Shown in pieces: positions 45,798-58,259 of a stretch of 64,000 nucleotides of DNA. Origin of the DNA: Diphasiastrum complanatum. Taxonomy: Eukaryota; Streptophyta; Lycopodiopsida; Lycopodiales; Lycopodiaceae. The notes under the pieces were generated by a model that saw only the letters and a list, made by a program, of their open reading frames with translations, searched no databases and was not told the DNA's origin. How positions within the stretch are numbered: position 1 is the first letter of the stretch; each line of letters opens with the position of its first letter. The stretch covers positions 8,229,234 through 8,293,233 of the forward strand of contig CM055094.1 in NCBI GenBank assembly GCA_029204225.1, in the 5' to 3' direction. The position numbers and the translations under genes are program-made.

Positions 45798-46632
45798 ATA
45801 TTTTGATGACAAATATTGATGTTGTTGGGCTTCTCAATATTTTTAAGTTGGGGCTTTCGACCACGTATGGCTTGTAGATTTGTGTGGTTGATTAGCCTAG
45901 ATAATCATATCAAGTAAATCAAAGTTTGTCTCGCAACAGCACTCAATTATCCTTTCTGATTAATTCAACAAAATTTTGGCTCACGTTTTATCAACCTAGC
46001 TTGCCAATTTTTTGGGGCCCCTGGTGGAGTTTAATCTTACACTACTCACCTAATTCTATCTTCTGAGTACTCCTATACAATGTAAATACTCATTCTCTAC
46101 AACAGTCTGCAAAAATGAAGACAGTTTGCAGTTTTACACGCATATTTGAACAGTTTGCATAAATGCACATATATTCGAAGTGAATCAACAAATCAACTCC
46201 GACCCTCCACATTCAAGTTTGAAGTCAAGCTATCAAACAAGCCAACGACATCGAATCAACGCGATTGGCACTATCAACAATCGACATTGTCGATTGTCCA
46301 CTATCGGCACCGTCGAAATGCCGACACTATCAAACTATCAAATGTCGAATGGTACCACTCAAAATGGAGTTCTTCCTCTGCCGAATTCGTGACAAACTAT
46401 GTCACTGTTCGAACATGCTACTACATATAGTAACTGCTCATTGTCATGTATGTAGACTGTACAGTTTTCACTATACAGTTTAGCATTATCTTATCAATGC
46501 CTAACCTCATCTTGGGCTATGTTTCAACATTCAACAAAGCAAATTGTGCTATACAAAGCATGTTGCTAATTTGTTGAGATCAACTAATAATCACAAATAG
46601 TATGGTCTTGACTAGATCTCAAAGTAAAAACC
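45798..46632. other. Intergenic, unassigned
   Basis: No gene recognised. 46265-46350 has clustered TCGAC/GTCGA words such as ATCGACATTGTCGAT; the overlapping plus-strand ORFs show no family signature. Confidence 0.45.
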
Positions 46633-46910
46633 TCAAACAGCTAGAGGAGACTGTGGCATCCACATTGAGTACACGAATTGAGTAAATTGATCGACCAATG
46701 GAGCATGTGCAGGTAGCAAATCTTGAGTTTTTTCATATCTAGTTAATTTGTTCCGATATACATATGTTAATTTAAAGACTAAAATTGTAATGACAACTGA
46801 GGCTAACATCAAGCCATTATCCACACCAAACGATGTGATAATAACTTGAACGGGGATGAATACGGCTAAATTTGGCAAAGCTAATACGAATCTAGTGCTA
46901 TGACTGTTTA
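46633..46910 (-). CDS. Terminal exon of an unidentified membrane protein gene
   Basis: A minus-strand open frame preceded by a strong acceptor (long T/C-rich tract then TTTTGTCAG at 46911-46919) and closed by TGA at 46633. It encodes 91 residues, about NSHSTRFVLALPNLAVF...MWMPQSPLAV. Two hydrophobic segments (LALPNLAVFIPVQVIITSF and LMLASVVITILVFKLTYVY) suggest two membrane spans followed by a basic then acidic/hydrophobic tail (YRNKLTRYEKTQDLLPAHAP). It does not look like retrotransposon protein. I do not recognise the family. Upstream exons were not found between here and 64000; they may lie beyond the retrotransposon block, or this may be a stranded exon. Confidence 0.5.
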
Positions 46911-47329
46911 CTGACAAAATGAAAGAGAAAAAAAACTGATTTAACAACTAAACCTGGCCAAACAGGCATTTGTCATGTACTTTCAATACATCAATGCTTA
47001 TCAATGCATTAAAATATCCATTGTAAGCTTTGTAGGCCCAAAAGGAGCTATGAGCCTTAAGAACAAGGCGGTTCCCTTTTTAGGCTCTCAAAGTAATTAA
47101 TAAGGATAGTAGGCCAATAAGGGCCCAATGTAGACTAAATAATACTTAACAAGGGCTAACTATTCCTCAAGATAGTTATGTTTAGCTAAGTAAGAGTATT
47201 TCTTCTCACCATCATGCTTTTACAGCTTCAAAATTGGTCTCCTACAGCTCAAGATCCAAGCTTTTGTGCTTCCAAACCCTAGGCCAGGATTTTCCTTGGA
47301 AATATTGAACTTGGCTGGCTGTTTACAAC

Positions 47330-48497
47330 TCTCTGGTTATGCAATGCTATGGAGTGTACACAAGATCGACAATATAAATTTAAATCCCAATTTGAATCAA
47401 GCAAGAAAATTCCAAATGCGAGCATAGTGTCAATGCAAGTTTAACAAGTAAAAAGGAAAAAGTCCTCCAAATCCAAGGTAGAGCCTCCAAATGTCCTCCA
47501 AGCAACTTGCAAGCTCCAAGATGCTTCTCCAACTCCAAGCTATGATGCCTCCACCTGCAAATAAGGATCTGCAAACCTCCAAGGATCTCTCCTCCGCCTG
47601 TTTCCCTACTCTTAAACACAAAGGAAGATAACAAGCTGGCCTCAAGTATTCACCACCCAACCATAGCTAGATCCAAGCTCCAAGCAAGACCTATCTAGCA
47701 CCCCCTTGATAACCATAAACAGATCACAAGCATATCACAACAAACCATAGTTTACTCAAGATCCAAACCCTACTTATGTCCCATACCATAAGTAAGATCT
47801 AAACCCTTAGCATACTACACACAAGAATTACTCTACACACTAGAGCATAAGCAAGGTAAGCAAAAGAGATCTCTCTTCCTCCCAATGGATGCCCTACTCC
47901 TCTTATATAGATGGCATTTAGTTCTCTCCAATACACTATGGAGTTCCATGCACATCCAATGAGAAAGAGAGAGGCCTAGAGGAGTTCAAGAACCTTCATA
48001 GGCTTATGGAAGGTCATCAGACATCTTCCATAACTTATGACTCTTTGATTACTATTCTTGTGAAACTTGAAACTCAATGGACCCTTTAGGAGGGCGCCCT
48101 CCTACTAGGACCCATTTCCCAAGTTGTGCTTGTATACTTTGGTCCAAGACCAATAAAGTGATATGGTTCAAGGTTGAGGCCCAAGGTTTAGAAATATAGT
48201 CATCCAATGACTTTCTAATACCTTTCTAGGTTCCACACCTCCATCCAAGGCATAGACACCTACATGTCCTTAATCAAGGACACTAGTACATTTATCTAAG
48301 GCACCTACCCTTAATCCTAAGGATAACTCTTATCCAAGGGTCTCATGACTCCATATCTCTGACTAAGGTATAGTCACTCATCTACCCTTATACAAGGGCA
48401 CATACCCTTAATCCTAAGGGTACCTTGCCATGTAGACCCCAACACTAAATGGACTAATAGGGGTCTGAAGTACTGCTAGTTACATAGGTATGTAACA
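47330..48497 (-). repeat. 3' LTR of a gypsy element (right limit certain, left approximate)
   Basis: The minus strand begins TGTTACATACC at 48497, directly after a purine tract, and has a TATA box (CTATATAAGAGG) near 47920. Rich in CCAAGC and CTAAGG words. The left end could not be fixed. Confidence 0.6.
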
Positions 48498-48515
48498 TTC
48501 CTTCCCCCTAAGCTT
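48498..48515 (-). other. Polypurine tract
   Basis: The minus strand AAGCTTAGGGGGAAGGAA lies between the gypsy pol end and the LTR start. Confidence 0.75.
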
Positions 48516-48603
48516 AAAATTTTCCTTGTAGGAAAAAATTTGGAAAATTCTTCTGGAGATCAGCCTCCTTTTCCCAGGTATCCTCCTCTTCTGATTTGCC
48601 CCT

Positions 48604-49205
48604 TCACCTGACAAAAAATTTCTGAATCACTCTACTACGTAGAGTCTTCTGCCGGCTAATAACAATCGCCTCGGGTTCAGGTGGTCCACTCACAGACTCA
48701 TCACGAAGAAGTTCCACTAGATCTTCCACAGGGAGCAGGGTCTCCCCAACCCCTAACGAGGGCTTTAACTTACTAACGTGGAAAACAGGATGAATTCCAA
48801 CGTTAGCTGGAAGGTCTAGTTTGTATTCAACCTTGTTTATCACTTGTATAACCTTAAAAGAACCTCAATACCTAGGCGCCAACTTTGCACACTTACCAGT
48901 TTTCAAGCCCCTAGAGTGACTAGGGACTCTCAAAAACACCCAATCGTTGACCATGAATACCTTGTGCTTCTGAGATAGATCAGCACAGTGCCTTGCCTTG
49001 TCTTGGGCACTTTTTATGCTATCTTTAGCCAGCTATAACATTTCTTGCATATCCGCAAGGAAATCAGTTGTGGCTTGCACTCGTAAGTTTTTCATGTCAA
49101 CACTAATTGGTGATCGAGGTTGAAAACCATACATAAGCATGAAAGGGCAAATCCGGTCGTTGAATGTTTTGCACTGTTATATGCAAATTCCACCAGTGGA
49201 AGGTA
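48604..49205 (-). pseudogene. gypsy integrase C-terminal part
   Basis: From the right: LVEFAYNSAKHST (near 49190-49150), a decayed middle with stops, then [21 protein letters not shown] and [12 protein letters not shown] (48840-48740) and a degenerate tail ending [15 protein letters not shown]. It is joined at about 49205 to copia integrase sequence. Confidence 0.8.
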
Positions 49206-49560
49206 CTATACAAAGTTCGATTCTTTCGTTCAGCTATGCCATTCTGTTGTAGAGTGTAACATGTACTCTCCCCCTCAATCAAACTGTAGGGTCTTGATCT
49301 TCTGACCAGTTTGAGTCTCATAAAACTATTTGTATTCCTTAAAACAGTTAAAGGCCTCAAACTTGGTCTTAATAAACATAACTCTGGTAAATCGAGAGTA
49401 GTCATCAATAAATGTGATGAAATATAGAGTCTGACCCAAAGAGGGTGCGCTCATAAAACCACATAAATGACTTTAAATTAGTGACTAAATGGACTTTGCT
49501 CTGTTGGCTTGCCCCTTGAAAATTTTGTTCTAGGTTGTTTTCCTAGTAAGCACATTTTTG
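49206..49560 (-). pseudogene. copia integrase fragment joined to gypsy integrase
   Basis: From the right: LGKQPRTKFSRGK (pre-integrase end), TLYFITFIDDYSRFTRVMF and KTKFEAFNCFKEYK, then GGEY, a deletion, and QQNGIAERKNRT. After this last motif the sequence switches to gypsy integrase in the same orientation. It resembles the copia element at 55.4-55.8 kb (FVDDYSRFTSIMFIKNKFEAF). Confidence 0.8.
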
Positions 49561-50600
49561 TGGAGGCCTATGACCCCACATTATCTAGATTCAATGTTTT
49601 ATATTGTAAATTTTTTTAATTTTTGTACATGAAATATGCTATAGTGCCTAAATTCATGTGAAGGCCTATTTTCATTTTGTAATTAATTCATTTTAAGTAA
49701 GAACTTGTGATGTTCTATAGCGACACATTAGTGGATCCCAACCGACATCTTAACGGTTGGTGATCGACGCTCAGGCCGATGTTCGTTCCTATAAGGGCGA
49801 CACTTAGCGCCATTGTACATATGCAGAGATTGAGCTATCAATAGAGAGAAGAGAGCCAGTTCCTACAGTCCGTGCATTCCTTTCCTCTGTTATCTGTTAT
49901 AGTTGCACTTCTTATCAATTGAGCGAACACACTTTGAAATAGTCTGTAATCGATTGTGATAGACATCTGTTGCGGCATTCACTCTTCACTTGTACCGAAT
50001 TCCAAATTTTCTAACGTGGTTTTGCAGGCGATATCTGAGAGCAACACTTCTAACTAATGTGTGCAGGAAAATTAACTGAAGCCTTAAGTTTCACTCTAAA
50101 CTAGAACCTCTGTTAATTGTGAATGAGCTATGTGTTCAGATAAAGAACTTAATTGACGTTCTGCTTTGTTTGCTTGTTGTGATAAGAACTAATTCCTTGT
50201 GCTTGTCAAGAGGAATTGAAAGCCAAATAGATTCCGTTTGAAGGGTCTCTTTGCCTGTTGCTGACAGATTAATTGCTTACTGTTGTCCTAAGAGCCTGGA
50301 ACATAAAGTACACTTCTGTACCTTTAGACCTTGACCAAATCGTTTTATCATTGATGTTTCTGGACACATAACCAGATTTGTCATTGTAGTATTATGTCTT
50401 GAATATTACATTCATCATCATCTATAACGACTAGGCTACCACATACCCGTTGTCGAGGAGACAAATCTTCGTCTTTTCATGATTTTTGTGTACTAAGTCC
50501 ACTGAATCTTATTCATGTAATGCATGCCATGAGATCAGCCATGCACAATCATTGAGCAGAAATGTTTAGAACGAGCACAACAATGAGAAGCTTATAGAAA
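49561..50600 (+). other. Possible LTR/leader of the following gypsy element
   Basis: No coding sequence. Dense in short repeats (CGATGT, GATTGTGATAG). The position directly before a plus-strand gypsy gag suggests LTR plus leader, but neither LTR ends nor a primer site were found. Confidence 0.35.
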
Positions 50601-53448
50601 GACACGCGATTGGTATTTCCGAATCTACAAAATTTACCAATTGGAGTAAGATTAAGTCCTAAAGCGTTTGATAACCTTTACAACACTTTCGTAGCACTTG
50701 TAAATACATTTGAACGAGAGCTTGCCAATCCATCTGATCCATTTGATTCTAGTTCTGAATCTGAGCCCACGACCAAGATCCTGATCCACCATTAGAGCCA
50801 AAATCTGAACAGGATCGTGAACCATCTTCGAAAACTATATCTACACCATCTGAACATAGTTTTGAGTCACCTGATCCACCCGATCCGCTATCTAACCCAC
50901 CACTTGATAACATGGCAAATCCAGCACCACCCACATCTACCAAAATTAGATATTTTTCAAAGGATCATCATCTGATGATATAGATAGCTATTTGTCACAG
51001 TTCAAGCCAATTACTCGAGAGAAAGTGAGACTTGATTCCATCTCGACTTCCGACCAAATCTCTAGCAGAACCCGTAAGCCTTATGATAGAAGTGGCCATT
51101 TAGAGATACTTGGGCAACACCTAATTGAACCTCAAGTAAGTATTACCCCTGATCTAGGAGCCAAAAGAAAGATAGAACTACAAGATCTCCTAACCTCCAA
51201 GATAGGTATACCCATAGGAACAATGTGGTGCAGTAGTCCGAATCTCTAGAATGATCTTAAAAAATGGGTTGAAACTCCAGAAGGAATAAATCCACCTCCA
51301 ATTCCTATTCTCCACCTTGAACTAGAGTCTTTAAAACTTATCCATAGTGGTGGAGTGGAAGACGAGAAAAAAGTCCAACAAGTCCACAACATAGACATTA
51401 GATGAGAAACTGATTCTTCGAACATTACATTACCTATCGAGCATAAGGGGTTCTTGAAGGAATTTACTATCATTGATGGTGGATCCATAGTGAGCATAAT
51501 CTCATCCACATTGTATCGAGCTTGGAATCTACAATAAATGGACCCAGTGTCCTTCAAGATCAAACAAGCCGATCAATTGAGTGTGCGGGGACCTATTGGC
51601 ATGACAAGAGATGTTCATGTAACAAGTTTCAGATGTGGGCTTCGTGATCAACTTTGTCATATTAGATCTACCCAACGCCTTGCAGTCCTACAAGGTCCTA
51701 CTTAAGCGACTTTGGTTGCGTGCTTCACATGCTCTCCATGATTGCAAAAAAAGAAGAATTGTCTTACAAAATCGGGAGAAGACGACCACGTGGGAAGAAA
51801 AACCGACAAATCAATGGAGGATAGAAAGTTTACTATCGAGTGAATTAAAAAAGAACACATGAAATTGGAACACTCGAGACGTTGGAGGCAAATAGTGATT
51901 AAGGATGACTCCCAAACCAAAATAGTTGATTGAATGGAGGCCTTACCCATTGTCGATTGTTTGAATTCCACGATAGATTACTCAAGTAATAACTCTTTCA
52001 CACAATCCTACATAGCCAAAGAAGATGAAGTTTTGGATTCCGAAATAGGAGAGATGGGAAGTGAGCCAGGGAACAATGTTCATGAAATTCAAAATTTTAT
52101 GATACAGGTTCAATGGTTACCCTAAGAGCCATTGCTTGGGATTAGTGACTCACAAGAGATGAAACCGAGTCAAATACTTACACTTGATGAAGGACAAGAG
52201 TACATTGTTGATGACGTCTTACGGTATCTGGACCCTGAATGCTATCACTCGCATACAACACCATTGACCACCTCTCTCCTAGACGAGATAAGCACACAAG
52301 AGACTACCTCTCGGCTTGTTGATGCACCTCATGATGCATTTGAACCCCCTCGTACCAATAGTATGAAGCCTATGGTATAGAATGGAACAACTGAAGCCAT
52401 CTATCGATTGAGAGTATCATCATGGGATGACAAACAATTATCTAACCTAGCCAAGGAAACTACCCCAATTTCATCCGAACCTCTAATCTAAAAAGTAGAG
52501 CATGTGAGGAAAACCAAGAATTCACTTACTCCATCTATGGAGATGGAGCTAGTAGATCCTCCTTGAAGAACACCTAAATCGAAATCGATAAAAAAAAACT
52601 AAGAGAAAGGTGATCAGGAAGGAAAAGGAAAAAATCACTATGATTCCACTGAATACTGAGGCAAAGAGAGAAAGAAAATGGGAGCAAGAATTGTAAGATC
52701 AACCAGTGCATGACGTTTTAATATATATACAATGGATGAAGTGGACATAGTGTTATCGAGACCTCAACAATTAGATCTAGAAAATCCACCATCTTTGAAA
52801 GCTCCCATTCTTGACGGTTCCGCCAAGGTAAAACTGCTCAACCTAGCTTACCCAGGTGAGGAAGAATAAATTATAACTATAGGTGTGGATGTAGTAGCCA
52901 AGAATTAGAATATCTAAAGGCACTGTTGCTTGAGTATCAAAACTGTTTCATTCGGAGCTAAAGAGAATTCAGGGGCACATCATCTAAAGTAATTGTGCAC
53001 ATTATCCCACCAATGCAAAAGGCCGAACCTATCACTAGTAGGCCATACCAGCCAAACCCACATTACGCAACTCATCCAGGAGGAGCTAACAAGATTGCTC
53101 GATGCAGGGTTTATCTATGAGATTGAACACACTTCTTGAGTATCACCATTTGTGGGTGTATAAAAAAAGAGCGAAAAATTACAAATTTGTTTCGATTTCA
53201 AAAAATTCAATGTAGTGGCCCACAAGGATCACTTTTCCCTACCTCTCACAGTATCGATGCTTGAAATAGCTGCTGGAAATGAAACATACAACTTCTTAGA
53301 TGGTTTTAGTGGCTAAAATCAAGTATAGATCATCCCAGAAGATTGATATAAGATGACTTTTGCCACCAAATGTGGTACCTATGCTTACAAGATAATGTCA
53401 ATTGGATTGTGTAATGCACCAACTATCGCCGAATGCTCCTTGATGGTT
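50601..53448 (+). pseudogene. Decayed Ty3/gypsy element (plus)
   Basis: A gag-like start (FPNLQNLPIGVRLSPKAFDN), then a hydrophilic linker, then protease (FTIIDGGSIVSIISSTLYRA near 51470; DGGS for DSGS), DLPNALQSYKVLL (near 51670), a long linker, RT lead ([19 protein letters not shown], 53085-53140), RT core (ICFDFKKFNVV, YNFLDGFSG, KMTFATKCGTYAYKIMSIGL then CNAPT near 53425). Many stops. Similarity ends abruptly at about 53440 inside RT, where an unrelated inverted copia fragment begins. Confidence 0.8.
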
Positions 53449-53790
53449 GGTCATGAAGGCATCGTGATCCGCTTCTTGAATAGGTTGTGGAGCTTCTGCA
53501 GCTGCATTTGCCACTTGATTCAACTACCCCTTGCTATTGTTCTTTGCTTGACATATCCGACAATCTTGAATTTTGTGGTTGTTTCGCTTGCAGTATTTGT
53601 TGAACAGCTTCTTCTTCATCTGCGGATTCGATTGTTCTTTGTGCTGAGCTGGTTTATGGTCTGGCTTTGATTGCTTTGGGACTTTTTTCTTCTTCTGCTT
53701 AGTCGTGCTCTTGTTGGTGTATAAAGCGTGAGAATCAGCTGAGGAACTTGAGGCTTCGTTCCTCCGTGTCTTCCTACAACAACATAGTAA
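53449..53790 (-). pseudogene. Inverted copia gag C-terminal fragment
   Basis: The minus strand is open for about 80 codons: RRNEASSSSADSHALYTNKS, a lysine-rich linker, then LFNKYCKRNNHKIQDCRICQ (zinc knuckle) and a stop. It corresponds to the gag C-terminus that is missing from the plus-strand copia element starting at 53840, which reads RRKSLSTSNTKTVALYSKSS at the homologous point before its deletion. Confidence 0.7.
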
Positions 53791-53839
53791 TGACTCTCGA
53801 AAGAGTCAGTTCTGGATGTGTCATGATGATCATCAACCA

Positions 53840-56800
53840 GGTATCGTATGAGCTTGGGAGAGTGAAAGCCATTGAGAGGATAGAGACAGTTATTTAATCT
53901 GTAACTAGCTAAGTAAGATCACTGCACATAGTGCAGCATTATTGTGAACCATTATTGGGCACAAGATTGTGATCTGATCGTTGTACTTACAACTACTTAA
54001 TTTAGATTCTCTATTCTTCTTATGTGTATTGCACTACGAATGCTTTCTAATAGTTTTCTTTCTTTGTTGATGCTCACTCAATCTAGAATGTCTAATATTC
54101 GAAGATAGCATGGCTGTCTTAGATGCCTAATTGCTCATGGAAGGAACATCTTTAGAAATTTGCCTGATCAACAAATTCAACGGCGATGACTTCCACATGT
54201 GGAAGTTCAAGATGAAGATGATACTCACATAAAAAGAACTCTGGGGATATGTCAATGGTTCAATAGCCAGACTGGCTGAACCTAACATGCTGACCACCTG
54301 GGAAACTAAGGATGGCAAAGCTCTTGCCATTGTATCTCTGATTCTTGAAGATTCACAAATAGCTCATGTAGCTAATTGTTCTAGCCCGAAAGAAGCATGG
54401 GACATTCTCTCTAGTCTATACGAGACAACAGATGTTTCGACTCGTCTCTTTTTGAGGAAGAAGTTCTTGTCGCTCAAGATGAGTGAAGGAACCCCAGTCA
54501 CAGATCATCTAAACGAATTCAAACAACTACTCAATCAGCTAGTTGTAGTAGGTTCGCCAGTATCAGATGAATATGCTAACATGTCTCTTCTATCTAGTCT
54601 TCTTCTCTCTTACAACAATCTTGTGTTGCTACTCGGCAATACTCCTGACATGTCTCTACAAAAGGTGACTTGTTGTTTACTACAAGAAGAAGTGAGAAGA
54701 AAAAGCTTATCCACATCGAATACGAAGACTGTCGCTCTCTATTCAAAGAGTTCTCAAACATAACGAAGCCAAGAAAGAGATGTAGCAGGATGGAGGATCT
54801 GATTCTGCCAGAACCTCTCAAGAAGAACCAACTCTGCTATTGATATAAGATTTACCCATTAGAGATGCCATGGATTGGTATCTTGATTCTGGTGTTTCTC
54901 AGTACATGACAACATGTGAATTCTTATTCAAGACCTCACACAAGCAGATTCGAAGTATGTCTACTTCGGTGACTCAAGTGCACTAGAGATTGGAGGCAAG
55001 GGATCTATATGTCTCTATCTTCCTAATGGTAAGCTGACCTTGCTCAAGAATGTACTATACGTACCTAGACAGACTAGAAATTTGTTGTCAGTCAGCAAGT
55101 TTACTAATCAGAGCTACAAAGTCTCGTTCAATTCAAAGTACTGTACCATTATGGACAAGCACGACAAAGAAATCTTCTCGAAAAATAGAGAAGGTAATCT
55201 ATACGTTTTGGGTCACGAATATGCACTTTATACAAATGTGAGTACCTCAAATGCCCAATTATGGCATCAAAGACTAGGACATCTAAACATGAGGTCAATC
55301 TTGTATATGCATCATAATTCTATGGTCAAGGACTTAAACCTTAATGCTGACTCCACCGACATATGACATGTCTGTGAGATGTGCCTACTAGGCAAACAAC
55401 CTAGATCAAGATTTCCAAAGGGACAAGCCACTAGAGCTAAGTCCGTTCTAGAATAAATACATAGTGATCTATGCGGCCCTATGAATATTCCCTCTTTGGG
55501 TTCTGCATTATATTTTATCACTTTTGTTGATGATTATTCTAGATTTACCAGCATCATGTTCATTAAAAACAAGTTTGAAGCCTTTAACTATTTCAAAGAC
55601 CTCAAACAGTTCGCTGAGACATAGACTAGACTCAAAACCATTCGAACAAACAATGGTGGAGAGTTTCTGTCAAATAAAATGTTTGAATATCTGGCATCAT
55701 TCAACATTCATTCATCAGTTCACCACCAGCTACATGCCACAACAGATTGGAGTAGTCGAAAGGAAGAACCGAACATTACTAAATACAGCACGATCTATGA
55801 TGTCAAATGCTCAACTCACCAAAGAGTTTTGGGCTGAAGCTATTTCAACAATTTGCTATCTGCAAAATTATTCGAGTATCAAAGCAGTCAACTCAAAGAC
55901 ACCCTTCGAAGCTTTCTATGACTACAAACCGAGTCTACAACACCTCTGAGTGTTTGGCTATCTGCGCTATGTACACATTCCCTCTAGTCTGAGAAAGAAA
56001 CTTGACCCTGTTAGCTGCAGGAGTATTTTTTTTGGATACTCAACGTCACACAAGGCATACAAAATATTTGATGCTGAGACAAGTCGAATCTCAGTTAGTC
56101 GAGATGTTGTCTTTCTCGAAGATAAATTCTTTGACTTCAAGCATAACAGCCAATGCAAGAGTTCGTCCCAACGACTCCCATCACCATCGACAGGCCTCTA
56201 CCTGCGATTGTTTCAATGGACATCGTAGATATCATTGTCGCACAGCAAGGAGAATCATCATCTCAGCAACTAACTATTGTTTGGAGATCTGCATGACATC
56301 GACAAGAACCTGATCGTTTCGTCTTTCAGGCATTCATCAGCTATGATGGACCCACTTCAGTAACAGAAGCCTTGTCAAAATCGAATGTAGACAACTGGCA
56401 TACTGCCTTGCATGCTGAGTACAATTCATTGATGAAGAACAAGACCTGGAGTCTTGTCGAAACTCCTATAGATGCAAAGATCATTGACACCAAGTGGATA
56501 TTCAAGATGAAGCTCAATCCAGCATGAAACAAATAATCTTTTGTCGAAGGAATTCGAAATGACTGATCCAGGTCCTATGCATTACCTTCTTGGAATCCAG
56601 ATCACAAGAAACAGAGTAAAGAGAAGTATTTTGTTAAGTCAAGAAAGGTATCTGACTAGTGTACTCCACAAGTATGGCATGAAAATTTGCAAATCCATAG
56701 ACTCACCTATGGACCCAGGATTCAAATTGTCAAGGATATGTGCCCGAAGACTGATGCAGAGAAGAAAGAAATGTGCAAATACCCCTATTAGTCGATAGTT

Positions 56801-57494
56801 GGATCGATCATGTATGCCATGGTCCGCACCAGACCTGATCTAGATTTACAGTCAGCACATTGTCATAGTTTATGTCAAATCTCGGCCTACCTCACTGGAA
56901 GGCTCTACTAAGTGTACTAAGATACATTCAAGCCACTAAGCACTATGCTTTGTGTTATGATGGAAATTCAGAGAATGCTTTGACATTAATTACTTATTCT
57001 GACTCTGACTGGGCTGGCAATGTGGAAACAAAAAAATCTACATCTGGCTATCTTTGCTTTCTAGCAGGTGGACCCATTTCAAGGAATAGTCGAAAGCATA
57101 AATGTGTTTCTTTGTCCTCCACAAAATCAAAATATGTTGCAGCTACCTCTACAGTAAAGGAAATTATCTGATTCATAATATTGCTTTAGGATCTTATGAT
57201 CATTCAAATCAGTCCAACTATACTCTAGTGCGACAATCAGAACTGCATTGATCTATCTCTGAACCCACGAACTCACTCTAGAACTAAACATATTGAAGTT
57301 CAATCTCATTTTCTTAGAGAGAAAGTTCAGAATAAAGATGTCCAATTAAGTTACTATCCTACGGCTAGTATGTTGGCTGATATCTAACTAAGCCTCTGTC
57401 AAGAGAAAAGCATGTTACATTGGGTAGCTTGCTTAATTTCATTTTGGATCCTAGAAGTTAAGCTTAAGGGGGGGGGGGGGGGGGGGTGTGTGTG
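53840..57494 (+). pseudogene. Ty1/copia element, internal region, defective
   Basis: Leader from about 53850, gag ATG at 54110 with an early stop. Gag body 54170-54765 (DDFHMWKFKMK; KFLSLKMSEGTPVTDHLNEF; LLQEEVRRKSL). The zinc knuckle is deleted. Protease DSGVSQYMT (near 54890), pre-integrase (MLKNVLYVPRQTRNLLSVSK, 55040), integrase (FVDDYSRFTSIMF, NNGGEF, VVERKNRTLLNTARSMM, near 55530-55810), RT start (KNKTWSLVETP, near 56440). The RT core with YVDD is deleted; sequence resumes at MTDPGPMHYLLGIQIT (56550). RNase H 56800-57400 is broken by frameshifts. It ends in a 19-base poly-G (57468-57486) acting as the polypurine tract. Confidence 0.88.
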
Positions 57495-57498
57495 TGTT
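57468..57498. repeat. Poly-G and (TG)n at copia 3' end
   Basis: Nineteen G then about five TG units between the RNase H end and the LTR start. The polypurine tract has apparently expanded. Confidence 0.9.
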
Positions 57499-57982
57499 GG
57501 AATTAAGCATCACTCCAACTCACCAAAATCCAAACCTTTTCTATTCGTGTCATCAAAACATGAATTATTCGGGTTCATCACATTTCGCGAGTACTAGTAC
57601 ACTATTTAAATACACACACTCTCTCTCTATGACAATCCTGCAGTCTTAACCTCTGAAGTTGAATGTATGCGCACTAATCAACTGAAGCAGAAGCGAGATC
57701 GACTACATTCTCTTCGTTCTCCCACAAACTCAAAATCTTCGGTTCGAGATCCACGTCATCCACCAGCCCCGTCAGATGCAGACCACGTCACAGTTCACTT
57801 TAGTAACTGCACTGTTTTGCGCTCATTGCCTACGCAGTCATTATAACTACCTCATGTACATAAATACATACCAACGACTCACGAAAACGATGGTGAGTCA
57901 ATCTGTGATGAACGCATGTAAGTGGAGAAGAGTAAATTGAGTTCGTGCGCGAAGAAAATTGTGTCTTCATTATATGATTCCA
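57495..57982 (+). repeat. copia LTR
   Basis: About 488 bp, TGTTGGAATTAAGC...GATTCCA. It contains an ACTCTCTCTCT stretch (57620) and ATTTAAATACACAC as a weak TATA. A degenerate primer site (TAGGATCAGA, from TGGTATCAGA) follows at 57983. Confidence 0.65.
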
Positions 57983-57996
57983 TAGGATCAGAAATT

Positions 57997-58200
57997 TTAG
58001 AGAGAGTGAAAGCCATTGAGAGGATAGAGATAGTTATTTAATCTATAACTAACGAAGTAAGATCAACGCACACAGTGCATCATTATTGTGAACCATTCTT
58101 GGGCACATGATTGTGATCTGATTGTTGTACTTACAACTGCTTAATTCAGATCTCTTCGAAGGTAGCATGGCTGTCTTAGACGCCTAATTGTTCGCTCCTT
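57997..58200 (+). pseudogene. Second copia leader and gag start
   Basis: Sequence from GAGAGTGAAAGCCATTGAG to the gag start ATGGCTGTCTTAGACGCC (58167) repeats 53852-54125 with about 88 bases missing. It lies just right of the LTR, so the order is internal region, LTR, second internal region. It is cut off at about 58200, where gypsy-like sequence starts. Confidence 0.75.
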
Positions 58201-58259
58201 CATGGTTGTCTTTGACACCTACAAGACATTCCTCCATTCGTTCTAATCTAATGCTTATG

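Noticed and set aside
46146-46483. Three overlapping plus-strand ORFs
   Set aside because: No family signature; low-complexity TATCAA/TCGAC words in all frames.
47380-47660. Minus-strand ORFs rich in Trp and Leu
   Set aside because: Inside the 3' LTR left of 48497; overlapping frames from CTCCAAG repeats, no domain.
57997-58200. Reading this segment as a 3' LTR of the copia element
   Set aside because: It contains the gag start codon and matches the leader at 53852-54125, so it is leader plus gag, with the LTR lying before it.
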